From the NCBI GenBank assembly GCA_963971575.1, contig OZ020618.1, positions 8,062,501 through 8,126,500 on the forward strand: 64,000 nt of DNA, given 5' to 3'. The position numbers were made by a program, and so were the translations under genes. This document shows positions 1 through 10,633 of the stretch, in pieces. Each line of letters opens with the position of its first letter. The first letter of the stretch is position 1. The DNA comes from Liopterus haemorrhoidalis (lineage: Eukaryota; Arthropoda; Insecta; Coleoptera; Dytiscidae). The notes under the pieces were generated by a model. It saw only the letters and a list, made by a program, of their open reading frames with translations, made no database searches and was not told the origin of the DNA.

Positions 1-506
1 AAATTACTTGATTTTTCTCATCCCCAATCCATTGGTCAAAATCTGATGAATGGTAGTGTGAGTCAAATTCAACTTTTCCCCGATCATTCTGACTGTCAAC
101 CGACGATCTGAACGCACATGATCTCAACGCGCGTGATTCATCTTCAATCAACTCTCTTCCTTTTGAAAATGCCTTGTACTACTAAAAAACTTAGGTCTTT
201 GACAAAACACTGTCTCCGTAGGCCTGCTGAAGTTTTGCAAAAGTTTCCTTTGCACAATGCCCAAGTTTAAAGCAAAACCTGATAGCACACCGTTGCTCGA
301 AATGAATGTTACTCAATTTTAGAACGCACTAGAAAAAACTGTTTCACGAAAAAATTCGCTACGGACAACCAAATTACTCTCGCGAGTTCAAACTAGTACT
401 GAAGGCTTATCACATGTTCAACTGCTGCCCCTGCAAGTCCCGCGTCCCAAATTTTGCCAGACCAAACGCTATATTGCCAATCCCGGTACTTAATTTACAC
501 ACCTCG
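1..506 (-). mobile_element. mariner-family transposon, 5' part, cut by window start
   Basis: Read on the minus strand, the sequence begins just inside a TA at 507-508 with the terminal sequence CGAGGTGTGTAAATTAAGTA. It then gives degenerate transposase: EQRCAIRFCFKLG, AKETFAKLQQAYGDSVLS, and later EKLNLTHTTIHQIL and NGLGMRK. These match the N-terminal helix-turn-helix region of a mariner family widespread in arthropods. Frames are broken by stops. The catalytic part lies outside the window. The same terminal sequence closes the 3' fragment at 8475-8718, so both come from one family. Confidence 0.85.
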
Positions 507-508
507 TA

Positions 509-1257
509 CAAATAAATAATTCTCCTTTTCGTCTTCTCGATGCTTCGTCTTATCGATGAATAAACAGGAGCTTGAATTCTGGTCCTTTCAAGACTTGTCC
601 TAAGTATTCAAGTTGGAGGAGAGTAAACCGTGTTTAATCGTTAATATCCTTTGTGGTTAATATTCCAGTCGCAATGTGAACATTTTGCAGGTTTGCCAAC
701 AGCTACTTACTTTATTACAATAAAACGCCGTCGGTTGATTCTTAAATATTTTTATTAGAATGGTTTGTTAGACTTAAAATACGGAACTTAAAACTCTTTG
801 ATTTGAAAAGAAGATTATAAGAATTTCAATTTGGTTTTTTCACAAAGATATAAAATTTTTCTTTGATGATTCTTAACGTATTTGAAATATATTATTATTT
901 TTATTCTTTTAATTTATTTTGCATTGAATCAAGATAACTTTTGAATTTAAATCATTGTTATTTTTAAGGTAATTAGGTTGGTATAAAGTGCCTTACCTTG
1001 CATTAAAATAATCGAAAAAATTTTAATTAAAAATTTAATTTATATATTTAATATATACACATAATATATACACTGGCAGCATCATGGTAAATTCGTCATT
1101 GCTCCGCTTTCCAAAGAAGAACGACTTCGAAACTATTTAACAATTTTTGCCGTCACCGTAAATTGAACTTGGTAGCATATTTATTCTGACACTTAGCAAG
1201 TTCCCTACAGTTGTTCTAAATCAAGTATTATCATAGAACATTAAGTAAAACAATATT
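509..1257. other. AT-rich, nothing recognised
   Basis: No coding potential, repeat or RNA gene recognised. It holds long A/T runs and a short TA-rich tract around 1040-1070. The part from about 1080 could be decayed transposon sequence next to the truncated 3' end of the following mariner, but I see no match. Confidence 0.4.
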
Positions 1258-3103
1258 TAAATTAATTTGTCGATGACTTCTGGCAAACAAATTGTTGTAT
1301 ACCATTCAGCATTAATTGTTATCCAATCCTCCAAAGAAATGGTTGTGACATGTCCAATACAATCGAAGAAACAAGCAATCATTTTCTAGGAGGTGCTTCG
1401 TGAACGAACAGCTTTTGTGGTTTTCGGTTCATCTTGGAAGACAGTGGATTGTTGCTTAGTTTCCGGTTCATATGAATAAATCCAAGTTTCCTCACCTGTA
1501 ACGATGTTGTATACGGATTTTGCAGTGCCTAGGTTGATTTTTTTAGCATTCCCTTACACCAATCAACACGAGCTTTTTTTTTGAGCTTCGGTCAAATTAT
1601 ACAGAATCTATCAGGAACAGATCTTTTTCACAGCTAAATGTTCTTGCAAAATCGAATGTATTGCAGTCTGCGATATGCCAAAAGATGCCTCTATCTCACG
1701 GTAAGCCACATGCCGATCTTCTTCAATCATTTTGCGCACAGAATCTATGTTTTTTTTTAATCACAATTGATTTTGGTCGACCTTCACGTGATTCATCCCT
1801 GACGGACGCAGTACCATGACGAAATTCTGCAAACCAATAGGGGATACGCATAAAATTTATATTTCCTTAAAACTACATTTTTTTGATATGTTAATGTTAG
1901 TTATGTCACCAAACAAAACAAAAATCACATTTTAATTAATATTATAGCCAATTTTTTTAATTAAAATATTGTAAATTTGAAATAAGCTGACCACGGCGCG
2001 ATGGTTGCCGAGTAAATACGACTGAGTATGACGTCAAACGACTGGGGTTTGACGTCATACTCAGTAATACTCATCGTCATACTCGTAATCTTTATGTGTG
2101 TATATTGTATTGTTCGAGAGTTTTGTATTTGTTTTTAAACAATTTTTCACGCATTTATTATTAAAATGGCAGATAAATATTTTGTTAGGGCTCAGAGTGA
2201 TAATTTACCCAACATTGATGCATTTATGCACACAACATAAAGTTTACTTTTTTCTGAAATATCGGTTTTATTTCGCCTCATAGCTTTCAGCCACAAATTT
2301 CGCATTTTCTGTTGTTTTTCGCCATCAGGTAATGATATAAATTATTTTTTTGGATTTATCTTTGAACTATTTGTGCACATCTAAAACAATATTACTAAAC
2401 AATACTTTCGATTATGTTTCGAAGTACTGGGGCCTGGATCTTCCATATTTTATATACTTTAATATAAAATTTAATTCAGTAAACATGTAGAAATTGTTTT
2501 TATTTTTTATAGAATTAAACTTTATTTTAATTCTCTAACTTTACATAACCTATAAAAGTTATACAAGCAAATAATTTCACAATAGACTATGTAGGCTGTA
2601 CACTGAGCAGGCTGTACGCAGTACACTGGGTAGGCTAGTAGTGTACTGCGTCACTTAGAAGGGGTATGACGTCACACGTCGTTTTCGCGCGCTACAACAT
2701 TTATGATTTTTTTAAGCTTTCAAATTAAAAAAAAAATGCAAAATTGTTTTTTATGTTTATATGCAACAAGAGGAATATAATAAAAAATTAAAATAAAATC
2801 ATGCCTATCCCCTATTGTAAACAGTCTTTTCTGATGGTACTTCATTACCAAAAGTTGAACGAAGCGAATCTATGCATTGTTGTTGAGTTAAGCCTTTACT
2901 AAAATCATAAAAAATCATCCAACGAAAACCTTCACGAGTAATATCCATTTTTTCACAAACTGTTTTTTAACGCTCACTGTCAACAAACTATTCGGTCAAT
3001 TTATAAGCTGCCACTGATTAAATAATATCAAATTTTACGAATATGACACATTTCAATATTGCCATCTAGTGGTCGTTTGTAAAAACATTAATGGTAACCC
3101 ACG
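1258..3103 (-). mobile_element. mariner element, decayed, interrupted by ISL2EU-like insertion
   Basis: Minus strand. The right end begins after TA (3104-3105) with CGTGGGTTACCATTAATG. The N-terminus is at 2950-2820 (MDITREGF, FSKGLTQQQCIDSL, VPSEKTVYN). The frame is cut by the insertion at 1839-2813 and resumes at 1836 with WFAEFRHG and DESREGRPKS, then HVAYREIEASFGIS and LQEHLAVKKICS. Further down WITINAEWYTTICLP is visible near 1330-1260, after which homology stops, so the catalytic C-terminus is missing. It is a mariner with HTH-HTH transposase (GLTQQQCID family), clearly a pseudogene. Confidence 0.85.
1839..2813 (+). mobile_element. non-autonomous ISL2EU-like DNA transposon, copy 1
   Basis: Element of 975 bp with inverted termini AGGGGATA and TATCCCCT, flanked by a 2-bp AT duplication (1837-1838 and 2814-2815). 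Removing the element and one AT joins the mariner reading frame cleanly (VYN then WFAEF), which fixes the insertion borders. An ORF starts at 2166 with MADKYFVRAQ and LPNIDAFM, then decays. The same start is better kept in copy 2 (47217-48096). An AT target duplication with G-rich ends fits ISL2EU in the PIF/Harbinger/ISL2EU group; that assignment is inference. Confidence 0.7.
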
Positions 3104-3105
3104 TA

Positions 3106-3660
3106 TAATTGCTACATTTTTAATTAGTTATTCAAAACTTGTGGCTTACAGCATCAATGGCTATTAGCGTCTAACCCAGTTCCTATATTTTTAAAGGCTC
3201 ACCAAATAAAAGATCTCACTATTAAACTTTTTATAGATCGTGAAAGTTTTTTTTGTTTTGTGACAAAAATTGATTAAACAGTCTTGTGCGAAGAGGCGTT
3301 AATAACTCAATAGAGTAAAACGAGGGAATATTGGTTAAAACTTTTTTCCAGTTCATAGTAACGCAGTTTGAAACTTTTCAATCCCATTATGAAGATGTTA
3401 AATGTAGCCAAGTTCCAAAGTCATGTAAACAAAAGAAGGAAACAGTTATAAAAAATGACGTTAGATGGCATTCCATCTTGTGTTTAATTTGATAAAAACT
3501 TTCACAGCTATTATCATTATCAAATGAAACACTTTTTAAGGTTATTAACTTTTCTAGTAGGTTTTCTTGACTTGTTAAAACATTATGTCTGGTTATGTCA
3601 GCATATTATTCTTTATACTTGAAAGTACAAGTACTTTGTAGTCCTTTTTTGTGAATTTAT
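3106..3660. other. AT-rich, nothing recognised
   Basis: No gene, RNA or repeat recognised. The stretch separates the mariner end from the hammerhead-like repeat. Confidence 0.4.
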
Positions 3661-3915
3661 CTTTCTTCAAAATATTTTCGGACGTTTCGGAAACTGCTGA
3701 AATGATGGATATTCCATCACTTCTCATGTTCGCTGAAGACGGAACAGATTGTTGAGCAGAACGTCAAAACGTCCGAAAATCTTTCATATAACTCATGAAG
3801 TATTATATCTTTTTGATACTAATACTCATTATATTGTACTATTCTAGCCTAGTAAGATCATCAATGGCAAACGTCCAAAATAACGGTGTCCGCATTAATA
3901 TTGGACCATTGCAAA
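3660..3915. repeat. interspersed repeat R1, copy 1, with decayed hammerhead-like motifs
   Basis: Most of 3720-3915 aligns with 45970-46165, including the run from CATGAAGTATTATATC through the ACTCATTATATTGTACTATT stretch to GTCCGCATTAATATTGGACC. A plus-strand CTGAAGACGGAA lies at 3733, and an inverted partial motif (GTTTCC then GAAACGTCCG) at 3679-3695 on the minus strand. In this copy the stem is disrupted, so the structure is better seen at 45987-46033. The family may be a Penelope-like or retrozyme-like remnant; no coding sequence supports this here. Confidence 0.55.
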
Positions 3916-4088
3916 ATAACTATTAAGAATTATTAAGAGGAAGATATTATCTTCCTTATTATTATACGCACCCTTGGCTAATAACATATATCAAACGTAA
4001 ACATGTAATAAGCAAATTATTTTATTTATGAATGAAATATGAACTTATTTGGAATGAAACATTTGAAAACATTCCGGACACAGATGTA

Positions 4089-5365
4089 CCAGGTCTACAA
4101 GTATGAAATGCGGATTTTTTTTAAAAATAAAACACATTAAACTCAAAAGAACAGTAAAAGTTTATTTATTCAAAGTATGCTCCATTAGAAGTTATACATG
4201 TTTCCCATCTTTCAGGCAATTTATGAATACCTCGCCAGTAGAACTCTTCCCCTTTCCCCGCAAACCATTCATCTACCCATTCTTTCACATTTTCATATGA
4301 ACAAAAGTGCTGCTCGGCAAGTGCGTGACCCATCGATGCGAACAAGTGGTAATCTGAAGGGCCCAAGTCTGGTGAGTAAGCAGCATGGGGTAGCACTTCC
4401 CACTTGAGTGCCTCCAATGTGTTGCAAACTGCTTTTGCCTTATGTGATGGAGCGTTATAGTGAAGAAAGATTACCTTGCGCTTTCTTCTTTCGTATTCTG
4501 GTCGTTTTATGAGCAGCGAATGGTTCAATTCGATCAGTTGTTTTTGGTAGACTTGGGTATTAACTGTTTCACCAGGTTTTAACAATTCATAATAGACCAC
4601 ACCCTTTTGGTCCCACCAAGTACAGAGCATTGTCTTTTTGCCAAAGCGACTCGGTCTTGCAGTTGATGTGGATGGTGAGCCTGGGTTCACCCATGATTTT
4701 TTGCTTTTGGGATTTTCAAAATAAATCAATTTTTCATCGCCAGTAATGATAAGATGCAAAAAAGACTTTCTTTTGTATCGTACAAGCAAAATTTCACAAG
4801 TGTTTTTGCGTTTTTCCATCTGCCGCTCATTCAATGCATGTGGAACCCATCTGCCGACTTTCTGGATCTTACCCATCTCTCTTAGGAAACAACTTGTTGA
4901 CTAACGCTTAAGTGGTCTGCTAGTTGTTTTTGTGATTGACTATCGTCTTCCTGTAGCAATGTTTCCAATTTTGTATCTTCATATTTTTTTGGAGGTTTTC
5001 CATGTTCTTTGTCTGTAAGATCAAAGTCACCACTTTTGAAACGCCAAAACCATCGTTCACATGTACCTTGCGATGGAGCATATTCACCATAAGCTTCTCG
5101 AAGCAGTCGGTATGATTCAGCAGTAGTTTTTTTCAAATAAAAACAAAACAGTAGTACTGTCCGCGAATGCTCTTTATTTGGCACAAAATTTGACATTTTT
5201 AACACAGTAAAACAAAACTATATGATCACTTTTCAAATTATAACCTATACGCATTTGACACTTAATGATAACTTAACAAAACGCCATATGTGTTGAAACT
5301 TTGAACTATACACTGTTTGCGCGGCAAGTTTGAAAAAAATCCGCATTTCATACTTGTAGACCTGG
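4089..5365 (-). mobile_element. mariner transposon, near complete, with both terminal inverted repeats
   Basis: Element of 1277 bp with matching ends of about 30 bp (CCAGGTCTACAAGTATGAAA), flanked by TA on both sides (4087-4088 and 5366-5367). Overall length is close to the 1.3 kb usual for mariners. The transposase on the minus strand is broken once (separate entry). Confidence 0.95.
4166..5205 (-). pseudogene. mariner DD34D transposase, frameshifted and catalytically altered
   Basis: Two reading frames together cover a full transposase of about 345 residues. The N-terminal frame (5205-4882) carries the paired HTH region (TTAESYRLLREAYGEYAPS, WFWRFKSGDFDL). The C-terminal frame (4876-4166) carries the WVPHAL linker, first aspartate in ITGDEK, and YSPDLGPSDYHLF with the third aspartate. 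The frame breaks at about 4880, where roughly 7 nt appear missing between VVS and LREMGK. The second catalytic aspartate, normally in an LHDNA-type motif, is tyrosine (LHYNAPSH). The copy is therefore dead in two ways but otherwise little decayed. A cut-and-paste DNA transposase, normally nuclear. Confidence 0.9.
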
Positions 5366-5367
5366 TA

Positions 5368-5877
5368 CTTTACATTTTACACATAAATAAATGGAGTTGC
5401 TCTTACACAAACTGCATTTTTTTTTACATTCGTGTCATGCCTCTTATTAGATGTTTAACTGTTTTTTGAAGGACGCCCATAGTTTGAATTTGTTGCTTCT
5501 CTATCAGTATCTGTATTACCCTGATACTTCATAAGAGGAACTGCTAGTCGTGACCAATTAAGAAATTTTACTATCATTTGACAATTGTACAACTAATTTT
5601 TATTTTCACTATACTTATTCTGTAAATACATATACTGAACTATCAAAGAACACATAGTAGAAATGAACAATAGGTTAGATGGCTAAGACAAGAAGAGACT
5701 TGTCGATGTTGAATCACGCCTGTACATTTCACTGATTTAGCCAAAGGTGCATATACGCACCCCATAAATTTGAATGATGTACACAGCAAAATGACAAATA
5801 AAATAGGATAATTCATAACAATGTTCTCATGCGGTTTGACTATATATATTTATTATATTACCAACAAGTGTATAAAA
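5368..5877. other. AT-rich, nothing recognised
   Basis: No coding, RNA or repeat signal recognised between the mariner and the first family A repeat. Confidence 0.4.
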
Positions 5878-6934
5878 AATTGATGTGAAGTGTGAATTTT
5901 CACACATTTCAGGGTTTTGCAGGTATTTAGTAAGTGAATGATGATTATTTGGGATGCCAAAACAAATTTTATGTCAAAATATTTTTTTATGAATTTTAAA
6001 TCGAATGCCTAATACCATTATTTAACTTTTTAAAGATGTGCAGTATTTTTTTTTTATACATCAAGGTTCATTAAGATTTTGAAAATTGCGCCTATGGCTT
6101 CCATTGGTTGTTTTTAGTCATAGCTCCTCCCCTTTGATTTCGTGTACATTCAAATATATAATTAAATTATAATTTCAACAATTTCCACTGGCTATTAAAA
6201 ATTAAATGCAACAATTGCCAAAATATAATTAAAATTTTGAAAAAATAATTTATACAATATAAAAACGCAAAAAAAAATAAAAGATAATATTGTCTCCTCA
6301 CGTAGGACTCGAACATGAGTTCGAATATGAATTCTTGGACAGAACGCTAGTATCTTAGCCACTGCACCAAGAAACACGTTACTGTTTAGCGTATTATATA
6401 ACTATAAGTTGTCAACATTATTAGCAAAAAAACACAAAAAATGCTTTTTTTTTCCAAAAACATAATCTGATCAAAAATTGCTGTTGAACTATTCCGGTTC
6501 ACACCAATGTACATTACTTAGAATTTTTTCAGATTTTTAGTTTAAACCATCTGGGCTACAGGGTGTGGGACAAAAATTTTTTTGCACAATATTGGCAAAA
6601 ATCGCTTCAAAATAATTTATTTTGCAAAAATAAAAATTTGATCGTTAATCCACGTACCAAGGGCTTTCATTTGATACCCTACTCAGAATTTAAAAAAAAT
6701 ATTTTTTTTTTCGATGAGCACATATTTGTTTATATTTTTAGGGGGATATGTTTTTTAGATGTTTTAGTATTTTTCCTATGTGCGGGTCAAAGAGTTGTAT
6801 AAGCATGCCAAATTTCAACTCTCTAGGTTTAGCCGTTTGGCTACAATTTTTACCGAACAGACAGACAGACAGACAGACAGACGACAAAATGACGGTATAA
6901 GGGTTTTTTGGTCATACCTACAAAACCCTAAAAA
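5878..6934 (-). mobile_element. family A repeat (Helentron-like), copy A1
   Basis: Listed from its hairpin end: stem GTGTGAA / TTCACAC at about 5890-5907, then CAGGGTTTTGCAGGTATTTA, conserved block 1 (5930-6260), a variable tRNA-like cassette (6293-6380), conserved block 2 (6420-6840), a short (GACA)n tract (6858-6880), and an end at ACCTACAAAACCCTAAAAA. Both ends share an AGGGTTTTG(T/C)AGGTAT-like sequence in inverted orientation. The architecture recalls non-autonomous Helentrons of the DINE-1/mini-me type, which carry an internal GTCY microsatellite. Superfamily assignment is inference; no transposase or Rep sequence is present. Confidence 0.7.
6293..6380 (-). other. tRNA-like cassette in A1
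   Basis: On the minus strand an A-box-like TGGTGCAGTGGCTAAGA is followed about 45 nt later by a B-box-like TGTTCGAGTCC, then T-rich sequence. It sits exactly between blocks 1 and 2 of the repeat. The cassette is not alignable with those of other copies beyond the promoter-like boxes. Probably a decayed tRNA-derived insert, not a functional tRNA gene. Confidence 0.55.
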
Positions 6935-7446
6935 TGCCTGTTTTTATAAATCAGTAAAATGTTCTAAAATTGACCAATTTCAAAATATTTAAAAAAATAT
7001 ACTCTTTAAATAAACTGCGAAATAAAATATTCACGAAGCTATTGTATCCTAGTAATGCTTGTAAAATAATTATGCAATAAAAATAAAACAATTGCTTTCC
7101 TTAAAAAAAATAATTTCTAAAAGGTTGCGTATACGAACCTTTGGCCATTAATGGGCTAAATAAAATTATTGATAAATATTTCATGACAACAATTCGAGAA
7201 ACTTTATTTAAAATATATATTTATCCGCAGTTAACAACGCAGAAAATTTCTTTTTATTCCAACCCTTATTTAATCAACGAAAAACCGATCAAAAATAGCT
7301 AATTCAACCCTCGATCAAAAAATAGAAGCAAATCAACTCTTTTGTTCGTGCTTCGTCCATCGCTATGGGACAAATGATGACATTAAGGGAAAGCAATCAG
7401 TGTCGGCGAGGTGAGAAGGTAGAGTTGATTCTCCCCTTTCCCCCAG
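6935..7446. other. AT-rich, nothing recognised; candidate intron end
   Basis: No repeat recognised. The last 25 bases form a pyrimidine-rich tract ending in CCCCCAG that would serve as the acceptor of the exon at 7447. Confidence 0.4.
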
Positions 7447-7547
7447 ACCCGCTAATGGACCTAGATATCCCCCCCAACACAGCAAGAAATGATTCATTTA
7501 ATCAATTAACTATAGCTCCCTCGGGCATGCAGACTGCTACGGTTAAG
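7447..7547 (+). CDS. candidate internal exon of an unrecognised protein
   Basis: The segment lies between a strong acceptor (pyrimidine tract then CCCCCAG) and a consensus donor (AAG|GTAGGT). It is 101 nt, entering in phase 1 and leaving in phase 0, and encodes PLMDLDIPPNTARNDSF then NQLTIAPSGMQTATVK without stops. Base composition is less AT-rich than its surroundings. I do not recognise the protein. It is on the same strand as the IQ-motif exon at 48530, but phases show they cannot be joined directly. A chance ORF with fortuitous splice sites remains possible. Confidence 0.4.
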
Positions 7548-7828
7548 GTAGGTTAAATGAAGTACGGACGTGAATTTTTAATAAATGGCCAAAGGGGTTT
7601 TCGGGGTTTAATAAAACATAGGGTTTGTGTACTGTTTTGAATGTACTCTATTTTTGGAATTAGATTAATATACTTAATTACGACTACAATAATAAATTTT
7701 CATACGAATCAAATAGTGCTGAAAACAAGAATTTGTTGTAGGGAAAGAAAATTAAATACTCAATTATTTAGATAATTAAAATTGTTTCTATTCATTTTCT
7801 AATAGAATTATGATGTAGAAAGGACATA
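7548..7828. other. AT-rich, nothing recognised
   Basis: Begins with the putative donor site of the preceding exon; otherwise featureless. Confidence 0.35.
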
Positions 7829-7987
7829 TCTTTTTACCGACTGCCAGCATATATAAGAGAGGTATTGTGATCATACCGATTTTGACATTTCGAGATTTCG
7901 ATGGATCTCCACGAATTGAGGTCCCTACATAACGTTTTGACTATTTTTAGCATGATGTCTGTCCGTCTATCTGTCTGTCTGTCTGTG

Positions 7988-8023
<36 letters not shown>

Positions 8024-8420
8024 AGTCCGTGTACACGTGCAGAGCAAATTCGGCTAAAAGAATTTTTATGAAACTTCATATTTAAGCCATTGTAAGCCAT
8101 TAAGCCAAGCATTGTTCATATATAAGCATTCGTGCCATTGATGTCAAATCAATGGCACGAGTTGTTCAACTTTTGGTAAAAATCGGTTAAGTAGAAATGG
8201 GAGTTTACTCGTTTACTTTTGTCGGTTTTTTGCGAATATTTCAAAACAGAGAAATTTTTCGAAAAAATTTATTTAACAAAAGTTGCTATAAAAGCAATAA
8301 CTAACAACTTTTATTTTAGACATTTTTTGATAAAACAGCATAAATTAAACAAGTACTTTGTGTTGGCGGTCGGTCCTGTGGTGGCCACGGCTATTTTTTC
8401 ATTTTGTTCGGTTCAGTATC
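7829..8420 (+). mobile_element. family B repeat, copy B1, with (GTCT)n
   Basis: Starts at ACCGACTGCCAGCATATATA, runs through GTGATCATACCGATTTTGAC, a (GTCT)n tract (7970-8022), GTGTACACGTGCAGAGCAAA, an inverted pair around 8130-8156 (GTGCCATTGA / TCAATGGCAC) and GGGAGTTTACTCG. The same order occurs at 20969, 26879 and 51036. Translations of the tract give long Asp-Arg-Gln-Thr repeats that are not real proteins. It is related to family A through a shared hairpin end seen at 26879. Confidence 0.7.
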
Positions 8421-8474
8421 AGGTCTTACCATTTATTTTGTATAACAATACTTAAAAGGTGACTATTAGTGATG

Positions 8475-8718
8475 TGCCGGATCACATAAAGAGGGGCGTC
8501 AATTTGGGACACTCGAAAACATTCAAACGTCTGTAACCGACCAGCTGAAAGCTATTCTAGTATCCGAGTTTCAGCACTGCTATGAGGATTGGAAGAACCG
8601 TCTTCAGCGCTGTGTGGCTTCCCAAGGAAGTTATTTTGTGGGACACAGTATTGAATTGTAATTCTATTCAAACATTTTTTTTTTTTAATCAGTCCGATTA
8701 CTTAATTTACACACCTCG
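8475..8718 (+). pseudogene. mariner transposase, C-terminal fragment with 3' terminal repeat
   Basis: From 8488 to 8661 the frame is open and reads FGTLENIQTSVTDQL, SEFQHCYEDWKNRLQRC and VASQGSYFVG before a stop, the conserved C-terminus of the mariner family whose 5' end lies at 1-506. The fragment closes with TACTTAATTTACACACCTCG and TA at 8719-8720. The N-terminal and catalytic regions are missing; the join to family B at about 8470 looks like truncation. Confidence 0.85.
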
Positions 8719-8720
8719 TA

Positions 8721-9115
8721 GATAGATAGTTATTTTATTTATACTTTTCATTTAATATCTACATATTATTTACATACAATTTAATTTATTTTATTGTACA
8801 ATACGTATTATAATTGTTGTTGAATTATTTCTCCACAAATCGTCGTTATTCGCGACTCAAACTAACGTTGGCGGCGCTGCGTACGACAGTTGATGGCCGC
8901 CGAGACGTGTATATGTCAGAAGTTTTTTCTTAATATTTATCTGTTCAAACAATATTTCCGCAAAAAAGCACTGTATTTAAGTCACTATATTTAAAAATAC
9001 GTCTTAATTCACATAAGCTGCAGCACAACACACTACAAATATTATACAAATAAACGCTTCTGTTTAATTTACCAAGTCGCCACCAGATGTCTCACTGTTA
9101 TTCGGAGTCGCGAAT
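8721..9115. other. nothing recognised
   Basis: AT-rich with a short GC-richer patch (8865-8920, containing GGCGGCGCTGCG). No ORF, RNA or repeat recognised. Confidence 0.35.
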
Positions 9116-9310
9116 ATGTTCCAAGGTCTCTCTTTCCTCTCCACACATCTTGCACATTCTTTGTTCATCCGTTCTCCAGTACTCATTTTCTCTTTCCTCA
9201 TTTCCGCACCTAAATCTGGCTATTACCTTCTTTTTTAATCCATAAGTTTGGATTTTTGAGGTACTCGGATATTTGCGTTGTCCAAGTCTTGTATTGACGA
9301 GTGAAGATAC
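9116..9310 (-). pseudogene. R1-like LINE, C-terminal zinc-knuckle fragment
   Basis: On the minus strand the frame reads VIARFRCGNEEREN, EYWRTDEQRMCKMCGEE and RETLE. This matches the C-terminus of the LINE at 42855-43831 (IARVRCGNEETGNRYW, MCRMCGEEEEDIEHL). The Cys-x2-Cys pair of the knuckle is present. Only about 60 residues remain, so this is a short 5'-truncated retrotransposon scrap. Confidence 0.75.
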
Positions 9311-10249
9311 ATTACACCCTCAACTTACAGCTGTAAGTTAGTCCGTAGACCCTCTGATTTTTAGGATATATATATATATACAATATACCTTCTGGTGTAT
9401 TTACTATAGCACTATCTAAAGCTTGATTTTCATAACAGATGGCAGCACCAACCAGGAAGTGAGACCGTGGCTTGCAAATGATTGGCTGATAATATTTTAT
9501 AACCCTTTAGTAATAAAACTGCATTATCATGGTGTATTTATAATTACCTAGGGTTATTTGTGTGCTGTTTATTATCATGCATTGAAAATCAATGATAGCA
9601 AACTCAATTATATTAGCAATCAGGGCCTGTAATATGTATTAATAGAACGTATTAAGACCAGAATAGCTCATTTGGTTAACGCCTATAAATTGATAAGACA
9701 TTATGTTGTTATTGCACTATATGTTCGATTACAATTATCACATTTCTAAATTATTACAAAATTGTGATTACGCAGAGGATCAATACGCAATAATATCTAA
9801 CAGTAATCACATTGCTACTAATATACATAGCAATAGTAACCAAACTGCGGCTCACGAGTCGCATGTGCCTCTTTTATGCATTTGATGCGGATTAATAATC
9901 GATTTAAAACGAAGGTCTGCTATTTTTCGATGCTAGTTCGATATGAGCAAAGCTTTTTAAAAATCACCTCACAATTATCGAAATTTTTCTAGTACTTTTG
10001 ATAGTTCTTGCCATCTCTTGGCAGCCTGGCAAACTAATCTGAGCTTCCCGGCCTATAATGGAGCTGTCAACCTCCTGGACAATTGAGAAGTGACATTACC
10101 GGTGGCGGCGCTATGCTCCAAGGCAATATAGCTACCGTCTCTAGTACTCAGCTGTCTACATGCTCATAGCGAGCAGGTTAATTTAAGCACAGTACATTTT
10201 TATTTTATGCAAAGTAAATATTTGCGAATTTTTTTAATTTTCAAACGCT
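9311..10249. other. nothing recognised; short (TA)n
   Basis: Contains a (TA)n tract at 9368-9379 and ordinary AT-rich sequence. No gene or dispersed repeat recognised. Confidence 0.35.
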
Positions 10250-10633
10250 ACACATCCCAGCAAACATTCAACTAACGGCCGAATGCCGGCAAACTGCTTT
10301 TATGCTGGTAATTTACTGGCACCAAAAGTAAGTGCAACGCCAGTATTAATAATGTACTTCACATTTGTATTTCGCATTCCGCCTATACGAAGTACTTTAC
10401 CAGCATTTTATAAGCACTCTTCTTCACTCATACTTTTTACTTAAAACCATCAGAAATAAATCTTGCAACTAATGCGATTATTTTGCACTTTACCGTTGCT
10501 GGGCCGGCAACTGATACATCAATGGGCCAGTAACGGCCACGGGGACACCGGGGTACTGGCCCATTACTTTCAATGCCGGGGAGTATGTGCTTTACCAGTA
10601 CTGGCCCGTATAAAAATGTTTGCTGGGATGTGT
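10250..10633. mobile_element. MITE with 19-bp terminal inverted repeats
   Basis: The ends ACACATCCCAGCAAACATT (10250-10268) and its exact reverse complement (10615-10633) bound a 384-bp GC-richer element. Inside are repeated GCCGGCAA and TACTGGCCC motifs. I see no clear target-site duplication, so the superfamily is undetermined. The open frame inside (10463-10645) is a by-product. Confidence 0.75.
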
